Source: Pisolithus tinctorius
Taxonomy: Eukaryota; Basidiomycota; Agaricomycetes; Boletales; Pisolithaceae
NCBI GenBank assembly: GCA_024663395.1
Contig: JANFAH010000003.1
Span: 3,782,001-3,846,000, forward strand
DNA: 64,000 bases
Direction: 5' to 3'
Shown: positions 10,784 to 22,936 of the stretch, one piece after another
Layout of the letters: each line of letters opens with the position of its first letter
How positions within the stretch are numbered: the first letter of the stretch is position 1
The notes under the pieces: model-generated
Databases searched by the model: none
The model's input: the letters and a program-made list of their open reading frames with translations, nothing else
What the model was told of the DNA's origin: nothing
Translations under genes and position numbers: made by a program

Positions 10784-13782
10784 TTGCGAGATGAGGTGAA
10801 CCTAAATGCATACCGCACCACTAATATACTCTACCTGACGGGTTGAATATATATACTTCAGGCATCATGGCTGGTTTGCACAGCCGATGATGGCACGCTC
10901 CATTAGAGAAGACGATGAGTCTGAATCCTTGGACATGATCAAAGATCCATGGCAGCAGCCCATAGTAACCACAGGGGTAACTTACGTGATTACCTTCTTA
11001 CCCTGTGGGTTGGGGAGCGCTTTCCGTACTAGTTGCCTCGTTTTTCACCTCACCATTGTCCGGCCAGCTGGCAGCCACTGTTGGTTTATACGTGGTTGGA
11101 GAATCGAAGTAACAAGAACAACCAAAGCCAGCGTTGTTACTACTGTGCAACAAACACGGAATACGATCCTGACGCCGCCCGTGTGCCTAGCATTGATAGA
11201 AAGTTGAGGTGTTGATCACGAAACATGAAAGACGCTCAGGAAAGAGTTTCCCGCAGTTGCAAGAAACAAGTTAGACGCAATCAGGTAGGAGAGAGCTAGG
11301 GTGAAGATATTTTTGCTGACGCATCGCCAGGTACGGCTCAGGTAACCATAAACATCTTTAGTGAGGATTACAATAATCAACTGATCACCCTTGACCATAA
11401 CTTGATTATTATCAGGTGGCGACCCACAAGAACCGAGCGGGACCCAGGATTGGGACAATTGCACGATTCCCTTGTAGATCGGTTGCTGCCTTCCACTTTC
11501 TGACTGCATTCGACAACAGTTCGTTGGCAAAAGGACCGTGGTATCTGTCGGAATCGGACTCAAAACTCGGAGTCAAGATACAAGAAGCAGGGAAAAGCAT
11601 GAGCCGCTCCTGGTTTCTACCTTGTGGCTTGAGATGCGAAGCGTACAGGCGGCCGCAAAAACTATCCATGTCGGCCAAAGATCTTCATGGTCACCTGTCC
11701 TCGGAACCTCTAATGTGTTCGAGGGCTTTGCTCTCCTCCCTGCGTCCCTCTGGAGTGTCCATGGTGAGACGAAGATCCTCTCGGACACAACATACTTTGC
11801 AGTCGATGAATGATAGGGAAGGCGCATGGGTTGACCCTGACAAGATGGGACAACTCTTCTTTCGGGGATGAAGAGCACGGTCAGGTATCCAAATCCGCCC
11901 TGCAACTCTTGTTGTGCGAGCTCGCCAAAACTATTTGCTTCGCATCGATGTCGAGATAATTAAAACCAGGAGATGAGTTAGTTTTAGGATGTACGACACT
12001 TTCACCAAGCATCCGCAAACGAGCTTCGGACTCTCCAGGCACACGGAAATTGTTATGGGCTGGCAACCTTCATCGTTCCGATCAGAATGAGCTTGGTGAG
12101 GTTGGGTGATGACTTAACGATGACGGTTGAGCTAACTAACTGAACCAGGAATCAGGTCGACGCATCCGCATCAGCCATTATCAGCACGCAATACTTATAC
12201 ATTTCTTTAGTTTGTCGCTGATGCACATATGAAGACCGGACCGTGATTCGTAGCCACAGCTGTCTCTGGCACAATCTTTTTGCGATGCAAGCAGGGGTAG
12301 CAAGCGGCGACCAGTCTTCAAGGAGTACAGAGGTTCATGAAACAACCCCACAAGTCGAATCGGAGTCTCAGGACAGTCATGGAAGTGAAATATGTCCATC
12401 TGCCTCTAGTTAACGTTGTGTCTGAACAGAAGCCCGCGTTATCGAAGTATTGTTTACTTAGTCTGCATACCAGCCTGTCGATGTCCCGACTGCGTTGCCT
12501 CGCTCATGTACCCACCATCTCGACCTGCCAAAACTAGAACCGTATCTGTTCCATGTAAGGGACGGCTCTGCTATCAATCTGTAGCGCTGGGCGCCTAGTT
12601 CGAGAAGTTCTCGAAGCTGGACGTCCATTCGTTCTACCGAAGGTGTCACCTCAGCAGAATCCCTGTTCCATTCTGGCGCCGACTCAGATGCAAACGACAA
12701 CAGGTACTAGTTCGAACTCCTTAAGTCTTCTCATCGCTTCGATTTCTTAACATTACCAGTTCTGATTCGCGCCGACCGACTCTGAGGCAAGACACACAGG
12801 GCACCAGTGTGGCAAAGCACGTTATGCATGATGATCAGACCACGGGGGTGGGGAACGAGATTGCCATTTGCAGGCGACGCTTGGCAGCTTAGTTGTTGTA
12901 AGAGCAGCGTGCAAGGATACGACCTAGACTCTAACAATAACTTCATGACATAGGTGATCTGTTTTGACCCTTCTAGCAGTGTATCGACAACCTTTCAGAT
13001 TTGGATGAGCTGACGTTGGATTAGTGACTGCCACATGGTCGCTGAGAAGCTGTAGAGACCCACAGCAGCCAGCTATTTCCCAGGATCACCAAAGAGGCCC
13101 GAACTTACCGGCCATCCGTCTCGGTCCTACCCCACCAGTGGGCAGGGCGCATAACGACATGCTACGCAGACCTCCGAGCTGGATATTACAGGGACGATGC
13201 CAGCAGAGCGCCTGGATGGGACTTGTTCCTTTCCGCCCCAGGTACACATTACGTCCGCCAAGTCTCGTGTCCTCAACTGCGGCAGTGATTGTTCTCACGC
13301 AAAGGCGGACCAGATGCCAGCCATCCCATTCTTCGCCTCGCACCAATTCTACTTGCACTAGCTTGTTTCTCTAAAATGCACCCCTCCTCTTCCCTCCCTT
13401 AATCAAAACGCATCATTTTGTGGTCAGGCGTATGATAACGGCTTAGATCTCGCAGCTCAATATGTTGCACGCCACTGACGCCCCGAGGTTTGTCACGAGC
13501 ACCTAGCTAGGCTACAGAACGGCCTCTAAACACCCCTCAGATCGGCGCATCCGCCGCGTGCGATCGAAAAATATGTCGGGAATTCAGCTTCTCAGTACAA
13601 AACGAAAAAGGCGGCCTTTGCATCTACCTTACTTGGGGACGAGTTACAAGCAATCTCTTCTACACTGTATGTTACAGGGAACCTAATGTACATAGTCACC
13701 AACTATTTCAACAAGCGTCGTACGTGGGTACACCGGTGAAGACATAAACGAACCAGGACAAAATTGTCATGAGATTTTGACT
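10784..13782. repeat. Spacer between copies D and E, repeat-unit sequence
   Basis: Positions 10812-10950 are the upstream block of D. Positions 11080-11300 and 11395-11580 are the second and third recurrent blocks. Positions 11715-12160 match 4180-4570. Positions 12540-13450 match 8440-9260, and 13480-13782 is the shared 3' flank of copy E. No open frame here is conserved between the duplicates, so no gene is called. Start-to-start distances between copies are 3795 (A-C), 4729 (C-D) and 4240 bp (D-E). Confidence 0.55.
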
Positions 13783-15023
13783 TCAGAAGGGTTGGACATC
13801 ACACTCATCCCTTTCTGTCAGTGTGGCAGGTGACTTGCACTCTGTCGCGGGCGCAGAGTACAAGTCTGCCGTGTTAGGTGTGGCAAACCTCTTGCCAACC
13901 ACTACAGCTTCACTCCCACACTCCGTGCCAGTGCCATGCACCCTTCGTAAGCTCGGTTCGAGTGGAAACATGTCGTCAGATAATGGTTCGTTGTGAGTCA
14001 GAACCCGCTCTGATCTGGAGAACCAGACCGTTGCGCACAATACACCCATGACCGTTACATAGCTGTTGATCAACAATAGCAACGAGCCGACGACCAAGAG
14101 CTGGCCGGTCGAGGCAACAGACGTGCCGATGATTAACATGATGTTGAAGATGAGAGGGAAGACGAAGTTTGCAGCAGAAATGTAAAATATTTGGCGGATG
14201 CGGGCTGTCATTCCACCCACTGCATGGCGGGAAATACCTGCTGTTCAGTCCATCCGTAAAGATATAGGAGAATATACTCACTGCGTTTGATCGAACCCGT
14301 ACGGACACGGAGGTTATAGAGGAAGACAGTAACAAAATACCTTTTTGAAAAGGAAGCAGTCAAGGTTTTCAGCGGAGGGTCTCTAGGTTTATCAACTCAC
14401 GAGTTGTCTGTTATTTGCATCGTCCATTCAGCGATCATGTAAGGGTCACGGAAGAACCAGGTGGCCACCTCATCCGGGCTGAGTCCATCCACAATCGTCG
14501 CAGAGTTAGTACAGCGATTGAGAAAAAGAGTCTGCATGCAGAATCAGTGGGCGATGGACCTATATGTCGACAAGTAACGCACGAGAACTACCACTCGAGC
14601 GCATTTGACACAGAAGGGAAATGCAAATATCTTCAATAAAGTAGTCGGAGGTGAACTGGTGAGGGGATAGAGGGCAAAGAGGCGGGTTAACAATATCGAG
14701 TCGCACAGTAACGGTGGGAAGACGATGAAGGCGAGTTCAGCAAGGAAAATACTTAGCGGCAGCGAACCGAGCTGGCCCACTACGATCTTCCCATTGCTGA
14801 AACCAACCAACATGCCCATCGCTAAGACGATACAGACAGCCAACACATTCAGTCGGAATACAGTGCGGCATCGAGACTCCTTGGTGGAGAGAGCAAGAAG
14901 GACAACAAAGAGGGTAAACAAGGAGGCGGAGAAAGCAATATTTACCACAACAGTGACGAAAGCAGGATGTATGGTATTAACGAATTCATTAATGATAGCT
15001 TCTGTATCCGTCACTGAGGTCAT
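13783..15023 (-). CDS. Seven-transmembrane (GPCR-topology) membrane protein, copy E, intact
   Basis: Exons are 15023-14583 (441 nt), 14531-14401 (131), 14340-14282 (59) and 14219-13783 (437); introns are 51, 60 and 62 nt. The total is 1068 nt, encoding 355 aa. I chose the ATG at 15023 because it aligns with A, C and D; an in-frame ATG 13 codons upstream (15062) would add MVRVCIHIHLISQ. Exon 2 has one extra codon relative to D. Exon 4 has a longer tail with a TECKSPATLTERDE segment, like copy A. Helix and loop motifs are as in copy D (ALSTKESRC, LLCDSILLTRLFALYPL, RIRQIFYISAANFVFP). Function is unknown. With D it is one of two undamaged genes in the array. Confidence 0.85.
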
Positions 15024-15713
15024 TTGTGAGATGAGGTGAATGTGGATGCATACACGCACCACTAATCACTCTATCTGATGGATTGCATATATACGCCCTG
15101 GCTGGCTGGTTTGCACAGCCCATGAAGGCAGGTGCAAAAGGAGTTAGTACTCGTTCCTTTGAGAAGGCAACATAGTCCGAATTCTTTGAGATTAACTGTC
15201 AGTGGCGGCGATATAGTGTCAGTTTGTTGCCTGAAGAGGGCTAGACTTTGTGTTACACCTCACCCGTGACTAGTCGGCCAGCCACCAGCCAATGCTGGTT
15301 TGTACGTATTTGCAGAATTGAAGTAACAAGACCTCCTAACGCCAGCGTTGTTAATATTTTTGGGGTGTGACAGGATACGGTTACGATGGTTCAGCGGCTC
15401 TGGCCATCAAGAATCGAGCGGAACCCAGGACTGAGACAATTCCACGATAACACTACCAGATTTGTATCTTGGCTGATAACAACGTTAACTGATACAGTAA
15501 AGATTAATATTACGTTGTCCTAATGATTTGATCACAAACTCCGGAATCGAAATGAGTATTTGACCTCCCACCGTACGGGATTCCCTTGCAGATCAGTCCC
15601 TGCCTTCCACTTTCCGCTCGCATGCGACAAAAATTGTTTGGCAGATGGACCATATCGAAACAAAAGTGACCGGTGACCTTCACATCTACCGGAATTGGAC
15701 GGGATGATCGACG
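15024..15713. other. Upstream block of copy E and end of the array
   Basis: Positions 15055-15190 carry the recurrent upstream block, 15290-15370 a shortened second block and 15590-15700 the third block. The array stops where the CpG-free segment begins at 15714. No gene is seen. Confidence 0.5.
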
Positions 15714-17576
15714 TCTCATACACTACATGTACACAGGTGGGGACACAAATGAACTAACACTGGAAGCATTTCTCAATTTCTTTGCTGAAAACATTTTAAA
15801 AAAAGATTGAAAAATGAGACTCTTTAATTTGGGATGTTTTTGTGACAAATATTGTAAAAACATATAAGATTTGTATTGTCTACCATGCCTCACAAAATGT
15901 TATCAGAAAAACTTAAATTGTTGCATATAAAATAATTATGGATGTTCAGCAGAATGATTTTGAGTACAATATGTGTGATACATTGTAAATAGTTCTCCAA
16001 TATATCTCACTTTTTTTTTGATTTAACAATCTGCTTTTTTGTGAGCAGAAAGTTTAAAAGGTAGGAAGTATTTACTTAGCCCAAATATTGTACTGCAATG
16101 ATGAATTGTGTGCTAAAGCTCATCTCAAAAACATTCTGCCTTTTTTATGCACAAACATGTAATATGCAGTGAAATATTTTTCAAGAAAAAATCAAATCAG
16201 AAATAAAGTCTTTCCACATGAAAAACATAGATCAAAACATCAAAAATGATTTCTGGATGAAATATTGAATATATTATTACAAGAGCAATTGGTACAGTAT
16301 AAATAAGAAAGTAAGTGATAAGATATACCTTAGTGATGACAAGATTGACTGAGGCTCTGTAAGTAAGGGAAAAGATTTAATTGAAAAAAGAAAAATAGTA
16401 AACAAATTTAAATGTGAATTTGATGATTCTCTGAGTCCCATTGCTTTCAAGGCTTTGCCTGCCTCTCAACCTACTTGCCCATGATCTCCTGGCTCAAGCA
16501 TCCTGGTGTATGGATGCCTGTACTTGATGCCTATTGTAATTGTAGTACTGAATTTATTTTCATGCATTATAACTGAAAGAGAGCATGAATGCCTGTATTG
16601 AGTTGAGGCAACATATATTGATGCTTGTGGTTACATTGTTCTAAGATATTGAATCAGTCCCTTTGAGAGGCACAAAGGAGTCTTTGAACACAGGTCATTC
16701 AATGCACACAGTATGTAGTATTAAGTAGTGGACTACTGTATAGTTGTAGATCTTGTGACTGCCATTGCTTTCAAGTGCATTGCCACTTCAAGCCAAGCTG
16801 ATCAGACTACCATCTGAGTGTCATCTGAGTATCTGGCAAAATGAGTGGCCAATTTTGAAATGGGGGTGCATGGATATAGTGGCCTGTGGGTGGTGATGGA
16901 ACTAATTTTGCAGTGTTTGTAATTACAATTGTGGCTCCCCCTCATCCTCATCCTGCTGCTCCTGCCAGTGGTTGTCCCATGCATGGTCTGAGCCTCCCTA
17001 TACCAAGTGCACATGCTTCCCCTACAGCTCTTCTTTAAATACAGCTTAGTACCAATTTAAGTGCCTTGAGGTCAAAACCTATGTGTCAGGACCACTCACT
17101 CTGACAAACTCTGACACTGCCAGAGGGCTAGAATCAAAGTGCAGAGGAAGTCTGACAAAGCCAAGAGGCAGAAGTGGAGTGAAGGCATTGGGTTCAGCTT
17201 GTGTGCTGCTCAAGTCTTGTAGGCAGCCAAAGGTGGGTTTCAAGGCTGCAAGAAAATTACAGTTTGGTGTCAAATCTGGTCAGCCTAAAGTGGATATGAA
17301 GTGCACAGCACCCCAAGATGAGCAGCAGCACAAGAACCTATGTGATGACTCAGAAGAAGAGAACATGTCAGCAAAACTACAATGTGCTTAATCTGTCTTG
17401 ATTCCAGCTTAATTACTTGGAAATTTTTGTCAAGAGTGTCAAGAGCACTAAGCAGTACCAAGCCAGTAAGCTGAGACACACAACACAAAACAAAAGAAAC
17501 AAAATGGAATGGAATGGAAAAGAAAACAGAAACCTCTGACTCCTCCCACAGGTGAAGAGTCCCTCTTCTCTACATC
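15714..17576. other. CpG-free, AT-rich segment, probable mutated transposon relic
   Basis: Reading every line between the CG at 15712-15713 and the CG at 17577-17578, I find no CpG dinucleotide in 1863 bp, while flanking lines of 60 bases usually have several. The first 700 bp are strongly AT-rich with A and T runs; the second half is of more ordinary composition but still lacks CpG and is rich in TG and CA. One open frame at 17083-17391 (plus, 102 aa) is basic and matches nothing I know. The pattern fits deamination of methylated cytosines in an old silenced element; foreign DNA is the alternative. Confidence 0.75.
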
Positions 17577-18352
17577 CGAGGGGGGGTTTAGAACTCGACC
17601 GCCCCTGGTCGTCCTCTCTCCTCGCGACTCACTCTCGACCTCACAGGAACTCCACCAACGGCTCCTCGAACCTCACAAACGCATCCTAGAACCTTCGACT
17701 CTACCCTCTCGCCCTCAACCCTCAACACCCCCTCCCACGGCTCGGCACCCCAGTCAGACGACGATGGAGGTAATTCCAGACAGGAGAATAAGTGTGTAAT
17801 AAATCGGGTGCGACGGAGGGGGGGGGACTGCTTCTCGAAACGCAGCATATGGCGGGTAACGATGGCAAGGTAGAGGGGCAGCAGGCCGGCAGGCATGGTA
17901 ACACCTGGCCCCTAACGAACTAACCTGAATTCAAATATGTACCTGTAAAAAGACTTCCTTTCAGTGACGTATTCACAACCCGCATGCATGCCACGCTCTC
18001 TCTCGAACGTATACCTCAACCTTAAGACCACTTAGCAGACATGAGACTAGAGAAAAGAAGCATGGAACTTGAACCAGATGCCGACGTCACTCAACGTCAC
18101 ACTTCCTCTATGATATACCGGCCTCCCTCAACTTCTGAACTTGTGCCTCACGCACAGGAACGAATTCCGTCGGATGACCTGAGTCTTGACTTCCGCTACA
18201 AGGCCGTCCTCGTCAGCACTCAGCTCCTTCATCGTCGGTTCTACGCCTGTCTTCCAGGCGTCGCAGCCTCCGGATCCTGCTTCCTATCCACTCCTTCGTA
18301 TGCACCGGGACGGCCCTGCACCTGCTGTCCTCGCTTCCGCAGCGTCGACGCT
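17577..18352. other. No gene recognised
   Basis: CpG is normal again from 17577. The stretch contains C-rich low-complexity sequence (17590-17760) and a G run at about 17815-17826. Short open frames on both strands have no recognisable domain. Confidence 0.4.
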
Positions 18353-19405
18353 CTACATATGCATGCGCCCTTTTATATCTTGTGTCTCGTCTATGGCCGA
18401 GTCCGGCGGACGGAGCTGTTGCGCTAAGTGTCGCTGCGCGACCTCGAGTCGCCTGTCTTCGTTGATTACTTGCTCGATGCTAGAAACAACGTATTTCGAC
18501 GTAGTATATGCTCGAAGCACAGTAAAACACGTCACCTTATGTCTGCAGATCCTCTCCCTTCCATCACAATTAAGTCTTCGACGCCAACGCGCGTAGATGC
18601 CAGGCAGCCTCGAGCTCACTACCCTCGATCCTTTGCAGTACCTCGCAGTCAGGTGGACAGAGTCCTGGTGCCAGATGTCGATGAACAGCCTCAAGCCATC
18701 CATCCCCGTCGACCACCTTCTCCACACTGAAAACAGCACTGCTCCCAGCAGAATACACTCGAGACAGAACACAAACATCACCTTGAACCCCTGGGTCCCC
18801 TCCGTGAGTTTCTCCCCCGGCGCTGCCACCCTCGAGTCCGTGTCTCGTCACGTTCGGTCTGGCTCTGCATGCCGCTCCTGTAGCGACCTTTCGCGTCGTG
18901 CAAGAGCCTCGGCTTCTTCTTTGAGGGATTCTGCTCTACGGGGACCAGCCACTGCTTCGCTCGATGCCAACCCTGAGACACTTTCATAGTCGAGCTTTAT
19001 CTTCGCACATCGGCAGGCTAGCTGTTGTCGTTGATGCGCCCACGAGCAAGCCTCTTTGCCGGCTTCTTCGTACTCGGAGGGGTTCTGAGACTTTTCTATG
19101 TAGTCTACCCTAGAGCTGCAAACCTGTACCATAAAGATGAAACGGAACAATGAGCGCTCGGTCTCTGATTGTGAACCTGCGTCACCTCCTGCTAGGCCTC
19201 GTCTCTCTGGCAGCCATTGTTTCTTTCCAAACGTCGACATAGATATTTGCACCTCGGACGCTTTGACGTTGCCACATGAACCCTTGTATTTCCTAGAGCA
19301 ACATAACTGTGAGCGAAACACCTGAAGTTCAAAACAAAAAACCAAGCCACCGAGCCCACTGGGCATGGCTCCGATTCCCCTTGCACAGTGTGCGTCCCCT
19401 CGCAA
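18353..19405 (-). pseudogene. Unknown coiled-coil-like gene locus 1, repeated exon modules
   Basis: On the minus strand an Arg/Glu/Ala-rich segment (about 19010-18850, KIKLDYESVSGLASSEAVAGP then KEEAEALARRERSLQE) looks like a coiled coil. Downstream are two related modules: VEKVVDGDGWLEAVHRHLAP (about 18730-18650) and IEQVINEDRRLEVAQRHLAQ (about 18490-18420). Each is preceded by AAG followed by GTG and a T-rich stretch that may be a short intron. The frames of the pieces differ. I cannot join them into one open frame with certainty, so I call it a broken or complex multi-exon gene. Locus 2 at 20774-21625 is its paralog. Confidence 0.5.
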
Positions 19406-19971
19406 CTTTGAGGGTTGCCGTCGTAGTTTTAACCGTAGTCGTTGTATTTGTCTTGAGCGTTGCTTTCACACTCCTAAACGCAGTCGTCTCTGATCATAGT
19501 CGCCATGTGCTCTTGAGTGGTCCTGTGTCATATTTGTCCATTCTCCCCATTCGTAGTAGTGCCACAGTATCCCAATCAGTAGCTTCGCATTCACGATCCA
19601 CGAATCTTCTATGTCTCTCCCCCTTCGAACATCTGCTCTTGCTTCAAACGGCCATCGTTCCGTGGCGAATCATGGCTCTATTGTTCATACTCCAACCATT
19701 TCTTGTAGCCATTCGTATATCCTTTGTACCTCTAATCCCGATTGTCTTCGCTCGTATTCGTCGCATACCCTCGTGAAGTCCCAGAAACAAACCGGCTCTC
19801 CACTTGTGAAGAAGAACGCTCGTCCATCGACTCGAGAACAGATGGTGGGATGCTTGAGTTCATGTGGGTCGAACGGGGTGTTGAATGCAGGATAGGACGG
19901 ATTCAACGCTGGGTGGGGGTATGACGCAGGGACCGAGCGGCTGCGCAGAGCTGTGTGGCGTGTGGTGATAT
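19406..19971. other. No gene recognised
   Basis: The minus strand at 19685-19970 reads with stops into a Pro/His-rich stretch after the N2227 fragment. It has no methyltransferase motif and seems to be unrelated sequence fused at the fragment's 3' break. The plus strand has a hydrophobic open frame (19309-19776) without a known family. Confidence 0.4.
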
Positions 19972-20564
19972 TCAGTTGTAGCATTCTAAAGCTTTCTTCA
20001 TAGGTTCATAACATAGATCTCGTTCTGCTTTGCCCTATAATGGTATGATAAGGGAGATAGGACATGATCCAGAAGTCACTCATACATCTTTGCTCCAGTC
20101 GCGCACGAAAAGCTGGATCGTGCTCCGAAGCTTGTCCATGTCAGACTCTGTCGGTCTGTAACGTCCTTTTCGCGGATCCGATGGACATGTAGGCTGATTA
20201 TGGGAATGGGTATATGGGTGGGAGTGGGCGTGTTCGTATGTACTTCCTCCTGCTTGGACAGGTGTCATCATTGTCTTAATGGCGAGATGAAGGGGCCGGT
20301 TTGACGAACGCACTTGCGCGACATACCTCGAGGACCTTGCGCGTCATTGTCAGCTTTACTTGTATCCCCGTCGACTACAAAGTCGTCGATTTCGTGACCA
20401 AATATCTCCGGATTCTCCAAGATCTTGTTCAAAAACAGGGCGTCGGCGAGTATCGCTTTGTCAACATCCTTCAACTTCTGTCCATACCCCAACTTGTTCA
20501 ATAGATCGCGGTCAGCGAGCGGAATGGTGTGTATGCCTTTCCGTCGTCTGTTGTTTGCATTCAA
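19972..20564 (-). pseudogene. Carnosine N-methyltransferase-like (N2227) gene fragment, truncated at both ends
   Basis: Three spliced exons are visible on the minus strand: 20564-20327 (starts LNANNRRRKGIHT, then LGYGQKL.DVDKAI and NPEIFG), 20249-20086 (His-rich linker, then RPTESDMDKLRSTIQLFVRDW) and 20034-19972 (GKAERDLCYEPMKKALE, then CYN and stop). Introns of 77 and 51 nt have GTATGT/CAG and GTATGA/TAG borders, and phases agree. These motifs match the N-terminal part of the N2227 family, S-adenosylmethionine-dependent methyltransferases acting on carnosine. Homologs continue with the SAM-binding VPGAGLGRLA motif, which is absent: the sequence diverges right after KALE. The usual first exon is also not found upstream, although an intron 3' end with branch-like CTGAT and CAG remains. 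A non-functional gene fragment is inferred. Confidence 0.8.
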
Positions 20565-20773
20565 CTGACACACTCATCAGTCGCGACGCCCAAACTGAAA
20601 AAATATGGATGTTGTTCATGGTCGGCGTTTCGCCTGGCTGCTGTCCGAATGGTAGCTTGACCCCATAGATTCCAATGAAGACCGAGAAGAACTGGCTAAA
20701 TGAGAAAATGAGAGTTGAGAGGAGCCTACAGAGAAGTTAGATGCATGTTGTTCCGAAGCTCTCGCCATCGTCC
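20565..20773. other. Intron remnant and junction upstream of the N2227 fragment
   Basis: Only the intron end next to 20564 is recognisable. The expected first exon of the methyltransferase is not visible in any frame. Confidence 0.4.
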
Positions 20774-21782
20774 TTAAGACGGTCTAGCACGAAAAGAAAC
20801 AAAAGAAATTTCGAACATAAGTGTTCGGGTGAGTAAAATCACCCGCAGCCTGGTGCGACTTGGTTGAACGACGTCGCACGACGCAAAAAAAACACGTATT
20901 AAAGAAAGCCGATTATGGATACGCTCACTGGGGGTTTCGCTACGTCCACCCCTCCCAGTTCTCGTAGCTTCGATGCCCTGCACACGCGCGTCCTTGATAT
21001 CTCGTGTCTTGTCTGATAGTGAATCCGGTGGACGAAGCTCTTCTGCTAAATGCCGCTGTGCGACTTCGAGTTGCCCATCTTCGTTGATTACTTTCTCCAT
21101 GCTAGAAACGACGTATTTCGACACAGTATAAGCTCGAATTATAGTAAAACTCGCCACTTAAAGTCTGTAGATCCTCGAGCCTTCCTCGAAGATAGGTCTT
21201 CGATGCCAACGGGCGTAGATGCTAACTTCGCTCGAACTGAGTGGCAGATCTTCTATCTCATAGTCAGGTGGATGGAGTTTCGGTGCTAAGAGTCGATGAA
21301 CGGCCTCGAGTCGCCCATCTTCATTGACTACCTTATCAGCGCTATAAACGGCGTACTCCATGGTAGCTAGTGTTCGAATCAAAACAGAAAAAAGCACCTT
21401 GACGCTGTGGGCCTCCTCGCTAAGTTTCTCCTCCAGTGCCATCACTCTCGACGCTCCTTCCGCCTCGAGGAGATCCACCTTTCGGGGACCAGCCGTTGCT
21501 TCGTTCGATGCCAGCTTCGAGTAGCTTTCGTAGTCGAGCTTTGTCTTCGCGATCTCGTCGAATGGCCTGCACTTCGTTGGCAACTGGTTCTTTGCATTCG
21601 GACTCGTTGTATACCCTAGAACCATATATTCGTAAGTAGCCCGTCACGAAAACGAAAAGAAACAAAAAGCACTCGGGCTCTGCTCGTGAGTTCACGTCGC
21701 TTTCTTCTCCTTCGGATGTCAGAGGTCGCTCGTCGACCTGAGCTCTGGTAGTAGCCGCAAAACCGATCATAGCCGTAAGCAA
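20774..21782 (-). pseudogene. Unknown coiled-coil-like gene locus 2, paralog of locus 1
   Basis: The minus strand shows the same order of parts as 18353-19405. A KTKLDYESYSKLASNEATAGP segment is followed by LLEAEGASRVMALEEKLSEE, a first module ADKVVNEDGRLEAVHRLLAP (about 21340-21270) and a second module MEKVINEDGQLEVAQRHLAE (about 21100-21030) ending LRPPDS then a TRDIKD-like tail. Module 1 and coiled coil share a frame (21625-21158). Module 2 lies in the next open stretch (21157-20774) after a stop, probably across an intron. Upstream sequence to 21782 has an acidic then basic segment. Function is unknown. Confidence 0.5.
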
Positions 21783-22936
21783 ATCGTCATAAAAACGAAA
21801 GGAAACGATTGTTCCCAGAAGCAGACAACCCGGCTATTTCGGTCCGGCAAGAACTCGGGGGACAAAACGACTTTCAGACCCAAGCAATAGAACACGTGAC
21901 AGACAGGTCACGTGGGTCGACGCGCCGCTGCTTACAGTCCGTAGATAAGGCTACTGCCACAGGTTCGTCTGAGGGCTTCGGTAATTATTCACAAATTTCG
22001 AGCCGGCATGGTGATTAGCTGCGATTTCGCACTCGTTTCGATTCCCCTTTCAAACAGGAAACCCCACTTTGCCATCACGTGCGTGTAAGGCTATCCCTTT
22101 GTTCTTCCTTTGGTCTCGAGTACATTTTTAAGCCGTGCAAGGTCAGCTCCCCCCTCCCTCGTAGTTTTGTTGTTCTGCTCGTTCATCATGAAAGCAGAGC
22201 AGCCAGTATGCATCTCTGGCAACACGGATGACGAAGGAGAAGTGTATTTCTTACCTCGGACGACAAGCCAGCTCACCGTGGTAAGTTGGGCCAAGATATA
22301 TTAACTCTGCTGAGTAACTGGTTTTCGACAGAAGCAAGAGTGTCCTCGGCATTTAACGAATCCGTCCATTCACTCGAGTCCTACTCAGCCTGCTGCTCCT
22401 ATTCCACTTGTACGTTTAAATCAAGCTCTTACCTCTACAAGGCCACTAACGCCAACACTGAAGAATTACTTGACTGATCCGATGACAGACAAGATCGTCT
22501 TAAGCACTGTGTCAGAGGTAACCCACTACCATTTGTTCTGAGGCGTCAGGCTCAAGCCTTCCTGACTACAGGAAATGTGGATCTTTGCGCAGGCTTACAA
22601 TCGTATGTTGGACACTTTGGGTGAAATGATCCGAATGGCAGAGCGTGGGCTGCAGGAATGACTTGCCATCTCCATCGTAGACTGTACACAGATACCACAA
22701 TGACATCCGTACTCATCCTAAAGCCATGGGATATGTGTTCGACTCATAGTATGGCACGAAACCGAAACGTGTGCCAGCAGAGTAAATCTCTCATTGTATG
22801 TACCCCAGTGACCACATGAATATGGATTCCCTCCTACCGTCTACTTGGTACATTCCAGTACTTCGGCTTCAATATCATGTGGAATGTTGGTTTGAGAATA
22901 TATATCCTGGTTAGACCATCAGTTTGTGCCTTCAGT
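21783..22936. other. No gene recognised
   Basis: Short open frames only. Part of 22480-22936 may be the 3' flank of the CACTA element. I looked for a terminal repeat starting CACTA: one CACTACC occurs near 22525, but no convincing partner was found beyond 27.2 kb. Confidence 0.35.

Noticed and set aside
16802..17391. Coding genes inside the CpG-free segment
   Set aside because: The short frames have no recognisable domain and no paralog support; absence of CpG alone biases codon use and can leave chance open frames.
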